A stretch of 64,000 nt of DNA from Saccharomonospora sp. CUA-673 (GCF_001942305.1 NZ_MKKE01000013.1:1-64000), one strand, 5' to 3'; shown: positions 1 to 11,444, counted from the stretch's first letter. Notes: generated by a model not told the origin, from the letters alone. A program made the numbers and translations.

Positions 1-89
1 CCGGTCCCATTCCGAACCCGGAAGCTAAGCCTGCCAGCGCCGATGGTACTGCACTCGTAGGGGTGTGGGAGAGTAGGACACCGCCGAAC
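1..89 (+). rRNA. rrf: 5S ribosomal RNA, 3' part (5' end outside window)
   Basis: The first 89 bases read as the body and 3' end of bacterial 5S rRNA. They contain the conserved CCGAACCCGGAAGCTAAG segment, then GATGGTACTGC and the GTGGGAGAGTAGGACACCGCC 3' region. About the first 30 bases of the molecule lie outside the window. An rrn operon must therefore end here, reading into the window. A strong hairpin follows. Confidence 0.93.
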
Positions 90-103
90 TCAACATGATA
101 AGA

Positions 104-160
104 AGCGGGCCTGTCGGCTCGAGTCCGGAAACGGATTCGCCGACAGGCCCGCTTTTCTTT
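104..160 (+). terminator. Rho-independent terminator of the rrn operon
   Basis: A 14-bp perfect stem (AGCGGGCCTGTCGG at 104-117 with its complement at 140-153) is followed directly by a T-rich run to 160. It lies just after the 5S rRNA and before the first protein gene, as expected for the rrn terminator. Confidence 0.93.
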
Positions 161-200
161 GTGCGTGAATGATGCCGCGGACATGAATTACGCTGGGCGT

Positions 201-968
201 GTGACTACGTCGACCGAGCCCACGCGCATTCTCGTCCTGCAGCCCGAGGAGAACGTCCCGCTCGGCACGCTCGGCGACTGGCTGCAGGAAACGGGCGCCA
301 CCCTCGACATCGTCCGGGCCGGTATCGACGACATCCCCGCCGGCGCCGACGGCTACGACGCCGTCGTCTGCCTCGGCGGCGGCATGGGGCCCCTCGACGA
401 CGACCAGCACCCGTGGCTGCCCGCCATCCGTGAACTCCTCGCCAGCTGCACGGCCGCCGAGGTGCCGACGCTGGGTGTGTGCCTCGGCGGACAGCTCCTC
501 GGCGCCGCCACCGGCGGGACCATCGCCCGCGGCAGTGCCGGACCGGAGGCCGGCCCCGCACTCGTCTCCAAGAAGGACGCGGCCTGGACCGACCCGCTCT
601 TCGCCGACACCCCACTTATGCCCGACGTGCTGGAGTTCCATCGGGACGTCGTGGAGCAGCTCCCGCCGGAGGCGACCCTGCTCGCCTCCTCGCCGAAGTA
701 CCCGAACCAGGCGTTCCGCATCGGCCGCTACGCCTACGGGCTGCAGTTCCACATCGAGACCACGCCGGAGATCGTCAACGACTGGGTCGCCCGGTCACCG
801 GACGTGGCCGCGGCCGCCGACGACGGCGCGTTCGACCCGGACAGACTGGAGCGAGCGCACCGGGACTTCGCCGAGGTGTGGCGCCCGTTCACGCACCGCT
901 TCGTCGAGCTCGTCCGCGGCGAGCGCCCGCCCGTGCAGGAGCCGAAACGTCGCCTCCCGCTGCTCTGA
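201..968 (+). CDS. Class I glutamine amidotransferase (GATase1-like)
   Basis: The product of about 255 residues is a stand-alone triad glutamine amidotransferase, a domain that normally hydrolyses glutamine and passes ammonia to a partner. The nucleophile elbow is GVCLGGQLLG (Cys in GVCLGG), and the His-Glu pair lies in GLQFHIETT. The partner or substrate cannot be told from the sequence. I chose GTG at 201 because TACGCT lies 6 bases upstream, which fits a leaderless transcript; ATG at 183 is the alternative and neither has a clear Shine-Dalgarno. glnE follows 68 bases downstream, so a link to nitrogen metabolism is possible but not shown. Confidence 0.85.
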   Translation: MTTSTEPTRILVLQPEENVPLGTLGDWLQETGATLDIVRAGIDDIPAGADGYDAVVCLGGGMGPLDDDQHPWLPAIRELLASCTAAEVPTLGVCLGGQLLGAATGGTIARGSAGPEAGPALVSKKDAAWTDPLFADTPLMPDVLEFHRDVVEQLPPEATLLASSPKYPNQAFRIGRYAYGLQFHIETTPEIVNDWVARSPDVAAAADDGAFDPDRLERAHRDFAEVWRPFTHRFVELVRGERPPVQEPKRRLPLL

Positions 969-1036
969 ACCGCGGCCCGAGGAGGACCGGATCTGATCAC
1001 ACCGTCGATCAGCGGGGATGTCCTAGGCTAGGGGCG

Positions 1037-4003
1037 ATGGTAGACAGCGTTCGCCCGGCGGCATCGGTCGCGAGGTTCGGTTTCACGTCGGAGCATTCCG
1101 TCGACGAACTGCGTGCCGCGGGCTGGTGGTCGGGCAACGGCCCGGCCCCCGGCGCGGAGGCCGTGGTGACGGCGTTGTCCCACACCCCCGACCCGGACCT
1201 GGCGCTGCGTACCGTGGACCGCATCCGGCAGGCCGACCCCGACACGTGGACCCGGCTCGCCGCGGCCATCGCGGACGACGAGGTCGTGCGCGGCCGGCTG
1301 TTCGGCGTCGCCGGCACGTCCACGGCGCTGGGCGATTTCCTCGTCAGCGCACCCGCCGAATGGCGCCGGCTGCAGGACCCGACGCCGCGCACCAAGTACG
1401 GCGCCGCGCTGCAGCAGGCCGTCGCGCCCGGCGGCGCGCCACTGGCGGGCAGCGCCGCCGAGCAGGCCCTGCGCAAGGGCTACCGCGGGCTGCTGCTGGA
1501 GATCGCCGCCGACGACCTGGGCCACCTCGTCGAGGACCGGATCCCGGAGCCCACGTTCGCCGACACGGCCCAGGCGCTCACCGACCTGGCCGACGCGGCG
1601 TTGCGGGCCGGGTTGTCCGTCGCCGAGTACGAGACCCGTGGAGCCGAGAACGCGACGTTGGCCGTGATCGCCATGGGCAAGTGCGGCGGCGGCGAACTGA
1701 ACTACGTGAGCGACGTGGACGTCGTGTTCGTCGGCGACGGCGACCTCGACGTGGGGACGCGCCTGGCGTCGGCGATGATGCGGGTCGTCGGCAAGGCGTG
1801 CTTCGAGGTCGACGCGGCGCTGCGCCCGGAGGGCAAGGCCGGGGCGCTCGTGCGCACCCTCGACAGCCACGAGGCCTACTACAAGAAGTGGGCGCGCACG
1901 TGGGAGTTCCAGGCGCTGCTGAAGGCCCGGCCCGCGGCGGGGGACGCCGAACTGGGCAGGCGGTACGCCGAGCTCGTCGCGCCGATGGTGTGGTCGGCGG
2001 CCGAACGCGACAACTTCGTCACCGACGTGCAGCACATGCGCCGCCGGGTCGAGAAGCACATCCCCGCCGACATCGCCGACCGCGAGCTGAAACTCGGCCG
2101 CGGCGGGCTGCGCGACGTCGAGTTCGCCGTGCAGCTGCTGCAGTTGGTGCACGGCCGGGTCGATCCGCAGTTGCGGTCGGGGTCGACGTTGAACGCGCTC
2201 GACGCGTTGGGCTCCGGCGGGTACGTCGGGCGGACCGACGCGGCGGAGATGCAGGAGTCCTACGAGTTCCTGCGGTTGCTCGAGCATCGGCTGCAGCTGC
2301 GTGCGCTGCGCCGGACCCACCTGTTCCCGGAGGCCGACGACACGGCGGCGTTGCGGTGGTTGGCGCGGGCCGTCGGCATCCGGCAGTCGCGGTCGAAGTC
2401 GGTGGCCGAGTCGCTCCTCCAGGAATTCCGCAAGCACGTGCGGCATGTGCGGACGCTGCACGAGAAGCTGTTCTACCGGCCGTTGCTGGACGCCGTGGCC
2501 CGCGTGCCGAGCGCGGACCTGCGGTTGACGGCGAAGCAGGCCTCGCAGCGGCTCACGGCGCTCGGATTCGCCTCGCCGGACGGGGCGTTGCAGCACATCC
2601 GCACCCTCACCGCGGGCGTGAGCAGGCGGGCCGCGATCCAGCAGACGTTGCTGCCGGTGCTGCTCGACCTGCTGGCCGACACGCCGGAACCGGACGGCGG
2701 CCTGCTGGCGTATCGGCGCGTGTCGGAGGCCCTGGCGGAGACCCCGTGGTATCTGCGGGTGCTGCGCGACGAGGCCGAGGTCGCCGAGAACCTCGCGACC
2801 CTGCTCGGCACGTCGCGGCTGGTGCCCGACCTGTTGGTGCGCGCGCCCGAGGTGTTGCGCATGCTCGGCGACGCGGACCGGTTGTGCGGCCGCGACCCGG
2901 CGGAGACGGCGACGTCGTTGCGCGCGGCGGCACGGCGCCAGCCGGGGATGAACGCCGCGGTGGCGACCGCGCGGTCGTTGCGCAGGCACGAGATGTTGCG
3001 GGTGGCGTGCGCCGACATCCTCGGCCTGCTCGACGTGCCGTCGGTCTGCGATGCGCTGTCGTCGGTGTGGGTGGCGGTGCTGCAGGCGGCGTTGGAGGCG
3101 GCGACGCGGTACCAGCAGGCGCAGATCGGTGGGCAGCCGGCGAAGCTGGCCGTCATCGGCATGGGCAGACTCGGCGGCGGTGAACTCGGGTACGGCTCGG
3201 ACGCCGACGTGATGTTCGTGTGCGAGCGGGCCGGCGACGCGACGGACGCCGAGGCGCTCAAGTTCGCCACGACGGTCGCGGAGACGTTGCGCTCGGTGCT
3301 GGGCGCGCCGACGCAGGACCCGGCGTTGGAGGTCGACGCGGAGCTGCGCCCGGAGGGTCGCAGCGGGCCGTTGGTGCGAACGTTCGAGTCGTATCGCGCC
3401 TACTACGAGCGTTGGGGTGAGGTGTGGGAGTCGCAGGCGTTGCTGCGGGCCCGGTTCCTCGCCGGCGACGACGACCTGGGGGAGCGGTTCATCGCGGCGA
3501 TCGACCCGGTGCGCTACCCGGAGGGCGGGTTGGACGCGACGAAGGTGCGTGAGGTGCGGCGGATCAAGGCGCGGGTGGACACCGAGCGCATGCCGCGCGG
3601 GGCGGACCCGACGATGCACACGAAACTCGGCCGCGGCGGACTGGCCGATGTGGAGTGGACCGCGCAGCTCGCGCAGTTGCGGTACGCGCACGAGGTGCCG
3701 GCGCTGCGGACGACGTCGACGCCGGGTGCGCTCGAGGCGATGGGCGAGGCGGGGCTGGCCGAGCGGGACGAGGTCGAGGCGTTGCGCGAGTCGTGGTTGT
3801 TGGCGACCAAGGCGCGCAACGCGGCGATGTTGGTGCGCGGCAAGGCGGTGGACCAGCTGCCGGCGTCGGGCCGGGAGTTGACGGCGGTGGCGAGCATCTT
3901 CGGCCACGGCGTCGACGACGACGCGGGAGAGTTCCTCGACGCCTACCGCAAGACCACTCGGCAAGCCCATGCGGTGGTCGAGCGCCTGTTCTACGACGCC
4001 TGA
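1037..4003 (+). CDS. glnE: Bifunctional glutamine synthetase adenylyltransferase/deadenylase
   Basis: The protein of about 988 residues has the expected GlnE length and architecture, two nucleotidyltransferase domains in tandem. The motifs are GGGELNYVSDVDVVFV in the N-terminal half and GGGELGYGSDADVMFV in the C-terminal half, each with the catalytic G-x(n)-SD-x-D signature. It adds and removes AMP on a tyrosine of type I glutamine synthetase; a suitable target, glnA, lies at 9914-11338 on the other strand. The ATG at 1037 is preceded by TAGGCT with a 7-base gap and no ribosome site, so the mRNA is probably leaderless. In M. tuberculosis glnE is close to glnA; here a thioesterase, an ABC exporter and a SARP gene separate them. 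Confidence 0.97.
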   Translation: MVDSVRPAASVARFGFTSEHSVDELRAAGWWSGNGPAPGAEAVVTALSHTPDPDLALRTVDRIRQADPDTWTRLAAAIADDEVVRGRLFGVAGTSTALGDFLVSAPAEWRRLQDPTPRTKYGAALQQAVAPGGAPLAGSAAEQALRKGYRGLLLEIAADDLGHLVEDRIPEPTFADTAQALTDLADAALRAGLSVAEYETRGAENATLAVIAMGKCGGGELNYVSDVDVVFVGDGDLDVGTRLASAMMRVVGKACFEVDAALRPEGKAGALVRTLDSHEAYYKKWARTWEFQALLKARPAAGDAELGRRYAELVAPMVWSAAERDNFVTDVQHMRRRVEKHIPADIADRELKLGRGGLRDVEFAVQLLQLVHGRVDPQLRSGSTLNALDALGSGGYVGRTDAAEMQESYEFLRLLEHRLQLRALRRTHLFPEADDTAALRWLARAVGIRQSRSKSVAESLLQEFRKHVRHVRTLHEKLFYRPLLDAVARVPSADLRLTAKQASQRLTALGFASPDGALQHIRTLTAGVSRRAAIQQTLLPVLLDLLADTPEPDGGLLAYRRVSEALAETPWYLRVLRDEAEVAENLATLLGTSRLVPDLLVRAPEVLRMLGDADRLCGRDPAETATSLRAAARRQPGMNAAVATARSLRRHEMLRVACADILGLLDVPSVCDALSSVWVAVLQAALEAATRYQQAQIGGQPAKLAVIGMGRLGGGELGYGSDADVMFVCERAGDATDAEALKFATTVAETLRSVLGAPTQDPALEVDAELRPEGRSGPLVRTFESYRAYYERWGEVWESQALLRARFLAGDDDLGERFIAAIDPVRYPEGGLDATKVREVRRIKARVDTERMPRGADPTMHTKLGRGGLADVEWTAQLAQLRYAHEVPALRTTSTPGALEAMGEAGLAERDEVEALRESWLLATKARNAAMLVRGKAVDQLPASGRELTAVASIFGHGVDDDAGEFLDAYRKTTRQAHAVVERLFYDA

Positions 4004-4083
4004 CCCGCCGACACGGACCGCGAGCTGAGCGGCTGCTCACCATGGGGAGACCTGCGCCGGACGGGCGTTCTAGGGTGACAGGC

Positions 4084-4515
4084 GTGACTGAGCGTGCTCC
4101 CTTCTCGATCCAGACCAAGGTCCGCACCTACGAGTTGGACCCGAACGGCCATGTGAACCACGCCGTGTACCACCAGTACGGCGAGATCGCGCGCACCGAG
4201 CTGGCCGTGGCCGCCGGCGTCATGGAGGGGATGCTCAAGCAGGGCATCGGCATCGTGATGCTCGAATCGCACATCCGCTTCCGCCGCGAGCTGCACTTCG
4301 GCGACGAGGTCACGGTGACGTGCACGGCGCGGTTCGAGGAGGACAAGAAGGTCTTCTGGATGGACAACGTCATCACCAAACTCGACGGCACCGTGTCCGC
4401 GGAGATCGAGTCGACGTTGGGCCTGATGGACCTGGACAAGCGCAAGCTCGTGCCCGGCCCGTTCGAGCGCATGCAGGACGCCGGTATCGACCTGGACCTG
4501 CTCCGCGCGGCGTGA
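4084..4515 (+). CDS. Acyl-CoA thioesterase, hotdog fold (4HBT/FadM-like)
   Basis: The 143-residue single-domain hotdog protein carries the family's active-site segment YELDPNGHVNHAVYHQY (the D-x-x-G-H-V-N motif of 4-hydroxybenzoyl-CoA-type thioesterases) near residue 15. It probably hydrolyses acyl-CoA or other thioesters in the cytosol; the substrate is unknown. GTG at 4084 follows TAGGGT by 7 bases, fitting a leaderless start. It lies 80 bases after glnE and 186 bases before an ABC exporter, with no clear functional link to either. Confidence 0.88.
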   Translation: MTERAPFSIQTKVRTYELDPNGHVNHAVYHQYGEIARTELAVAAGVMEGMLKQGIGIVMLESHIRFRRELHFGDEVTVTCTARFEEDKKVFWMDNVITKLDGTVSAEIESTLGLMDLDKRKLVPGPFERMQDAGIDLDLLRAA

Positions 4516-4529
4516 CCGCGCCGCTCGCT

Positions 4530-4640
4530 GCCGACAGGGGCTCCGCTGACAGAGCCCCGTCGACAGGGCCTCCTCACTGACAACACAGCCTCCCCGCTGA
4601 CACCCACTGATACCCGCTGACAGGTCGTTGTCAGCGCGCT
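4530..4640 (+). repeat. Cluster of short CTGACA-like repeats upstream of the exporter genes
   Basis: The gap between the thioesterase and the ABC exporter holds about seven irregularly spaced copies of YTGACA or close variants (CCGACAG, CTGACAG, TCGACAG, CTGACAA, CTGACAC, CTGATAC, CTGACAG), ending with an inverted TTGTCAG. It codes for nothing recognisable. It could be a binding array for a regulator of the exporter, or a degenerate minisatellite. Confidence 0.5.
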
Positions 4641-4701
4641 GTGCGTGTGTTGCCAGCGCCGCCGTCCACCGTGTGGTTCGAGCGGCGCAGGAGGAGGCAA
4701 C

Positions 4702-5688
4702 ATGTCGCACGCGATTCAGGCCGAGGGCCTGGTCAAGCATTTCGGGGAGACGAAGGCGCTGGACGGGGTGGACCTGGAGGTCCCGTTCGGCAAGGTGGTC
4801 GGGGTGCTCGGGCCGAACGGCGCGGGCAAGACGACGGCGGTGCGCATTCTGGCGACACTGCTCAAGCCCGACGCGGGGCGCGCCACCGTCGGCGGGTACG
4901 ACGTGGTGCGCGATCCGGTGCGGGTACGCAACCAGGTGGGACTCACCGGGCAGTACGCCTCGGTCGACGAGGACCTCAACGGCACCGAGAACCTGGTGCT
5001 GATCGGCAAGCTGCTCAACCTGTCCGGCCGGGACGCCCGCGCCAGGGCCGTCGAGCTGCTGGAGCGGTTCGAGCTCTCGCACGCGGCGAAGCGGCCGATC
5101 CGCACCTACTCCGGCGGGATGCGGCGCCGGCTCGACCTCGCGGCGAGCCTGGTCGGACGGCCTGCCGTGCTGTACCTGGACGAGCCGACCACGGGGCTCG
5201 ACCCGCACGCCCGCAACGAGGTGTGGAACGTCGTCCGGGGGCTCGTCGACGACGGCGCCACGGTGCTGCTGACGACGCAGTACCTCGAGGAGGCCGATCA
5301 GCTGGCCGACCGGATCACCGTGTTCGACCACGGCAACGTCGTCGCCGACGGCCGCGCGGACGAGCTCAAGCGGAAGGTCGGCGGCCAGACGTTGCAGGTC
5401 CGGCCGACGTCCCTGGCCGACCTCGACGCCGTCGAGGCGATCCTCGCCGAACTCACCGGCACCCGGCCGGCCCGCGACACCGCGACCGGACTGCTCACCG
5501 CGCCGGTGGCCGATCCGATGCTGCTGTCCACAGTGGTCCGCCGGCTCGACGGCGCGGGCATCACGGCCGACGAATTGGCACTGCGGCTGCCCAGTCTCGA
5601 CGAGGTGTTCCTCGCCCTGACCGGCCACGCGACCGACAAGAACACAGACGCAGACCCGAAGGGCGAACTCGAAGGGAGCCCGGCATGA
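4702..5688 (+). CDS. ABC exporter ATP-binding protein, DrrA family
   Basis: The 328-residue ATPase has Walker A GPNGAGKTT, signature YSGGMRRRLDLA, Walker B VLYLDEPTTGLDP and the switch histidine position occupied by Q in LLTTQYLEEAD, which is usual for the DrrA (daunorubicin resistance) subgroup. A C-terminal extension of about 100 residues, typical of DrrA proteins, follows the nucleotide-binding domain. ATG at 4702 has GGAGGAGG 5 bases upstream. Its stop overlaps the next start (ATGA at 5685-5688), so it is translationally coupled to the permease. The pair should form a drug or lipid exporter; no biosynthetic cluster is adjacent, so the substrate is unknown. Confidence 0.93.
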   Translation: MSHAIQAEGLVKHFGETKALDGVDLEVPFGKVVGVLGPNGAGKTTAVRILATLLKPDAGRATVGGYDVVRDPVRVRNQVGLTGQYASVDEDLNGTENLVLIGKLLNLSGRDARARAVELLERFELSHAAKRPIRTYSGGMRRRLDLAASLVGRPAVLYLDEPTTGLDPHARNEVWNVVRGLVDDGATVLLTTQYLEEADQLADRITVFDHGNVVADGRADELKRKVGGQTLQVRPTSLADLDAVEAILAELTGTRPARDTATGLLTAPVADPMLLSTVVRRLDGAGITADELALRLPSLDEVFLALTGHATDKNTDADPKGELEGSPA

Positions 5689-6515
5689 CCGCCACCATGA
5701 CCCCCGCCGCCCCCACCGGGACGGCGACGGCCGGGGAGCCACCCCGCCGCATCGGCCTCGCCCAGGGCGCCAACCACGCGCTGTCGCTCGGGTGGCGGGG
5801 CATCCTGAAGATCCGCAAGAACCCGGAACAGCTGGCCGACGTCACGCTGATGCCGATCATCTTCCTGCTGATGTTCACGTACCTGTTCGGCAACGCGCTC
5901 GGCGGTTCCATCGACGCGTACCTGCAGATGCTCGTGCCGGGGCTGATCGTCATGAACACCCTGCAGGCCTCGATGACCGTCGGCACGCAGCTCAACACCG
6001 ACGTCACCAAGGGCGTGTTCGACCGGTTCCGAGCGATGCCGATCGCCCGTTCCGCCCCGCTGGTCGGTGCGGTGCTGGCCGACATCGTGCGCTACGTGGC
6101 GTGCCTGGTGGTGCTGCTGGTCGTGGCGACCGTGATGGGTTTCGTCGTGCAGACCGGGCCGGTCGAGTTCACGGCGGCGATGCTGCTGGCGATCGCGTTC
6201 GGACTGTGCTTCTGCTGGATCTCGGTGTTCGTCGGCATGTTGCTGAAGTCGCCGGGTGCGGTGATGGGGCTGATGTTCGTGTTCATCATGCCGTTGACGT
6301 TCGGCAGCAACGTCTTCGTCGACACCGCCACGATGCCGAGTTGGTTGGCGGCCTGGGCCGACATCAGTCCGGTCAGCCTGATGGCCGACACGATGCGCGG
6401 CCTGCTCAACGGCGGCGCGGTCGCCGGACCGCTGGCCGGGGCGCTGATGTGGATGGCGGCCACCGTGGCCGTGTTCTTCCCGCTCGCGATGTGGGCCTAT
6501 CGCAGGCGGGTCTGA
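5685..6515 (+). CDS. ABC-2 type exporter permease, DrrB family
   Basis: The 276-residue membrane protein has about six predicted hydrophobic segments after a short Pro/Ala/Thr-rich cytoplasmic N-terminus. It includes the ABC-2 motif region around KGVFDRFRAMPIARSAPLVG, a cytoplasmic helix that contacts the ATPase in this family. It starts inside the stop codon of the ATPase gene. Together they should form a two-component exporter like DrrAB. The gene ends 74 bases before the convergent SARP gene, with a hairpin in between. Confidence 0.92.
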   Translation: MTATMTPAAPTGTATAGEPPRRIGLAQGANHALSLGWRGILKIRKNPEQLADVTLMPIIFLLMFTYLFGNALGGSIDAYLQMLVPGLIVMNTLQASMTVGTQLNTDVTKGVFDRFRAMPIARSAPLVGAVLADIVRYVACLVVLLVVATVMGFVVQTGPVEFTAAMLLAIAFGLCFCWISVFVGMLLKSPGAVMGLMFVFIMPLTFGSNVFVDTATMPSWLAAWADISPVSLMADTMRGLLNGGAVAGPLAGALMWMAATVAVFFPLAMWAYRRRV

Positions 6516-6552
6516 GGGCGTCCGCCCTCGGGGGTGCGGATGCCGGTGAGCT

Positions 6553-6585
6553 CCGGTGCCCGGTCGGTACGCGGCCGGGCACCGG
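6553..6585. terminator. Hairpin between convergent genes
   Basis: An 11-bp perfect inverted repeat (CCGGTGCCCGG at 6553-6563 and its complement at 6575-6585) sits between the ends of the permease and SARP genes. It has no T-run on either side, so it is a plausible bidirectional actinobacterial terminator. Confidence 0.65.
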
Positions 6586-6588
6586 GGT

Positions 6589-9500
6589 TCACGTCGTGTG
6601 CTGTGCCAGCACCCACGCGATCGCCTCGTCCCGCGACCACCGCTGCATCTCGGCGGCGAGCTCGTCGTAGCGTTCGGTGCCCAGCGCGGCGGTCAGGTCG
6701 GCGGCCAGCTCGCTCACCTCGGGACTGCCCAGGTCGAGCTGGCCGCGCACCACGGCGGTCAGCGACAGCAGCCGGGCCGCGAGTTCGGCCTCGCCCTGGC
6801 GGAGGCGGATCCGCGCGAGGAGTTCGATCATCGCGGCCACGTCGGGCATGTCGGAGCGTTCGACGGACGAGGCGAGCACCGTGGACACGAGTCGTTGAGC
6901 CTCGTCCGCCTCGCCCTCGGCCAGTAGCAGACCGGCCTCGACGGTGTCGTTCCACTCCTGTTCGAACAGCTCCTGGTCCGGATCGGACTGCCGGATGCGG
7001 ATCTCGCGGAACACCTCCCGCGCCTCGGCGAGGCGCCCTTCGCGCAGCAGTACCTCGACGCGGCCCATGAACAGCAGGACCCGCTGCGCGCGGCTCGGGC
7101 CCCTGGCGGCGGCGTGGCGTTCGGCTGCCTCGAGGTCACGCCACGCGCCTTCCTGGTCGCCCGCCCGCGAACGTTCCGAGGCCAGTCGCCAGTACTGGTG
7201 CACCACGTCGTCGGCCGAGCGCATTTCCATCGCCCGCCGCAGACCCTCCGTGTAGCCGGCGAGCGCCGCCTCGTGGTCGCCGCTGTAGGACTGCTGGGCG
7301 GCGCGGAACGTGACCGTGACGCCGAGTCCCCAGCGGTCGCCGACCTCGACGAACCCGCGGTAGGCGAGTTCGCGTGCCCGCCGCGCACCCTCGAGGTCAC
7401 CGGAGAGGGTGAGCACGAAGCCCTGTTCCCAGTGTCCGACGGCGCGGCGCCACGGGTCCTCCCACGCGGTCACGCGGTCGACCTCGCGCATCGCCAGGTC
7501 GCGTTCACCGTTCAGATACGCCACGAGCGCCACGCCGACCCACAGCCACGGGTACTTCTGCGTGGCGCCGGTGCGCACGCAGTCGTCGACCAGTTCGGGC
7601 AGGTTGGTGATCGACTGGTTCGACCAGGCCAGGATGGAGACGTCGCACATCCGCAGGCACGCCGCGACGTCCGGTGGGAGGCGATCGGCGAACTCGAGCA
7701 CCTCGGTCACGAACGCCGCGCCGCGTTCGGTCTGGCCGACGAGGTTGAGGTACCAGTACATCCCGAACAGCAGGCGGACCGCCGTGTCGGGCGAGTCCGA
7801 CTCGATCGCCTCCCGCAGCGCGGCGTTGAGGTTGTCGCTCTCCCGTTCGTACACCGCGATCGCGTCGAGCTGGTCGCGCGTGCGCAGCAGCGGTTCGTTG
7901 CGTTCGACCAGGTCGGCGTAGTGGGCGACCATGGCCGCGAGCATCCGGTCCCGTTCCCCGGATTCGGCGAGCCGGTCGGAGGCGTAGACGCGCAACGTCT
8001 CGAGCATCCGATACCGCGGACCGGCGCCGTCCACAGTGGAGTCCTCGGACTTCTCGACGATGGACTTCTCGACGAGCGAGCCGAGCACGTACACCACGTC
8101 GGCGGCGGGCAGGTCGTCGTCGGCGCAGACGATCTCCACCGCCTCGGCGGAGAAACTGCCCGCGAACACGGCGAGGCGCCGGGCGAGCCGGCGTTCCGGT
8201 TCGGTCAGCAGGTCCCAGCTCCATTCGACGACGGCCCGCAGCGTGCGTTGCCGCGGCAGCGCCGTGCGGCTGCCCGAGGTGAGCAGTCGGAACCGGTCGT
8301 CGAGGCGTTCGGCGATCTGGGCCGGGGTCATCGACCGCAGCCGGGCGGCGGCGAGTTCCAGTGCGAGCGGCATGCCGTCCAACCGCAGGCAGATCTGCCG
8401 GACGGCGTCCACTGTGGATTCGTCGAGGCGGAAGTCCGGTTGTGCCGCCCGCGCGCGGTCGAGCAGCAGTCGCACGGAGTCGAGCTGTTCCAGGGCGGAG
8501 GCGGTCGCGTGCCGTTGGGCACGGGCAGCGGGCCGACCTGGCACAGGGCCTCGCCGGTGATCGCGAGCGGTTCGCGGCTGGTGGCCAGCACCCGCAACGA
8601 CGGCAGGTTCAGCAGCAGCTGCTCGGCCAGTTCGGCGGCCGCGTCGATGACGTGTTCGCAGTTGTCCAGCACGAGCAGCGCCTCACCGCCGCTGAGGGTT
8701 TCCACCACCTGCGCGAACGGGTCGTGTTGGCGCCAGATCGCCTCGGTCTCGGTGGCCCGCAGGTCGCGGACGCCCAACGCGTTGGACAGCGCGGGCAGCA
8801 CGTCGTCGGCGTCGCGCACGCCGGCGAGGGGCGCGAACCACACCGTGCCGCGGGTCTGCGCGGGATGCCGGGACGCCGCCTCGATCCCGAGCCGCGTCTT
8901 GCCGGCCCCGCCCGGGCCGACGAGCGTGACCAGCCGGGACACCTCGAGCAGATCGGCGAGGCGGTCGAGTTCGTCGGTCCGGCCGATGAAGCTGGTCAGC
9001 CGTCGCGGGAGCCGGTCCACGGCGGTGGCCGCGGGCGAGTACTCGCCGCGGAGCGCGCGCAGGTGCACGTCCTGCAGTTCGGTCGACGGGTCGACGCCCA
9101 GTTCGTCGGCCAGGGTGGTGCGCAGTTCGGCGTAGGCGGCGAGCGCCTCGGCCTGCCGTCCGGCGGTGGACAGGGCGCGGATGTGCAGCCCGGCCAGTCG
9201 TTCCCGCAGCGGGTGCGTCTTGGCCGCGTCGGCGAGGTCGGCGAGTACGGCGGCGTGCCGTCCGCGCTGCAGCTCGGTCTCGAACCAGTCCTCGCGGGTC
9301 TCCGTATGGCGTTCGTCGAGGCGCGTGGCGGGGCCGGCGGCGAACGGCGCGTCGAGCACGTCGGCCAACGCCGCGCCGCGCCACAGGGCCAACGCGTCGG
9401 TCAGCGTGTCGGCGGCGCGGTCGAGCCGGCCTGCGGCGAGGTCCCTGCGCCCGGCCGTGGCCAGGCGTTCGAACCGGTGGATGTCGACCGCGTCGGGATC

Positions 9501-9776
9501 CACCGCGAGCCGATACCCACCGGCGCCGGACTCCAGTTCCACCCCGGCCGCGGCCAGCGCCCGGCGCAACCGGGAGACGAGCGACTGCAGGGCGTTGGCG
9601 GCCCCGGCCGGCGGCTCGTCACCCCACAACCCGTCGATCAGCGCCTCCACGGGCACCGCACGCCCGGCGTCGAGCGCCAACCTGGCCAGCAGCATGCGCA
9701 GGCGCGGCCCGCCGACATCCGCCGGCGTGCCGTCCTCCGTCTCCACCCGCACCGGGCCGAGCAGCGCTACCTGCAC
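6589..9776 (-). CDS. SARP/AfsR-type regulator: wHTH, BTAD, NB-ARC ATPase, TPR-like C-terminus (one frameshift)
   Basis: The reconstructed protein of about 1062 residues starts at GTG 9776. Domains run: OmpR-like winged helix (1-95, ending near GGYRLAVDP), bacterial transcriptional activation domain (about 97-245, ending ELGVDPSTELQ), an NB-ARC/STAND ATPase with P-loop LVGPGGAGKTRL near residue 285 and LLVLDNCEHVID, then a long helical repeat C-terminus. Such proteins switch on secondary metabolism or other genes in response to nucleotide or ligand binding. The frame breaks near 8510, between CQVGPLPVPNGT and ATASALEQLDSV. One extra C restores it, and the span of 3188 bases is one short of a multiple of three, so I treat this as a sequence error. 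No biosynthetic cluster is adjacent. Confidence 0.85.
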
Positions 9777-9913
9777 AGACCCAGCCTTCCAGATCGCCCG
9801 CGCTCCGCGACGCCGACGGCGCCGGAGACCTCGTCGTAGGCACAAAAACCGGCGGCGGGGGCCTCGATGACTCGCAAGCCCCGCGCGGGGGTGGATCTCA
9901 GCGACGCGACGAA

Positions 9914-11338
<1,425 letters not shown>

Positions 11339-11406
11339 CCTCGGTGACTCCTTCTAAATCGAGCTCGTGCGGCGTTGCTCTCTTCGGCCCAAGTTAAAAG
11401 GGCGGT

Positions 11407-11444
11407 GTTGCCCGACCGTCACCCGAATGTTTCACCGGGGTTAA
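11407..11444 (-). promoter_or_regulatory. GlnR-like binding site (a-b double box) upstream of glnA
   Basis: Read on the minus strand, 11444 to 11407 is TTAAC-n6-GAAAC-n6-GTGAC-n6-GCAAC. The described actinobacterial GlnR consensus is gTnAC-n6-GaAAC repeated with 6-base spacers. All four pentamers and all three spacers fit, with small deviations in the first and last pentamer. A TAACTT hexamer that could be the glnA -10 lies a few bases downstream, so the site is placed as an activator site. Confidence 0.82.

Noticed and set aside
1028..3970. A 980-codon minus-strand frame opposite glnE
   Set aside because: It is a codon-bias shadow of the GC-rich glnE frame; it is Arg/His/Gln-rich with no domain or start signal. 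Similar shadows lie opposite uvrD2, GH31 and the SARP gene.
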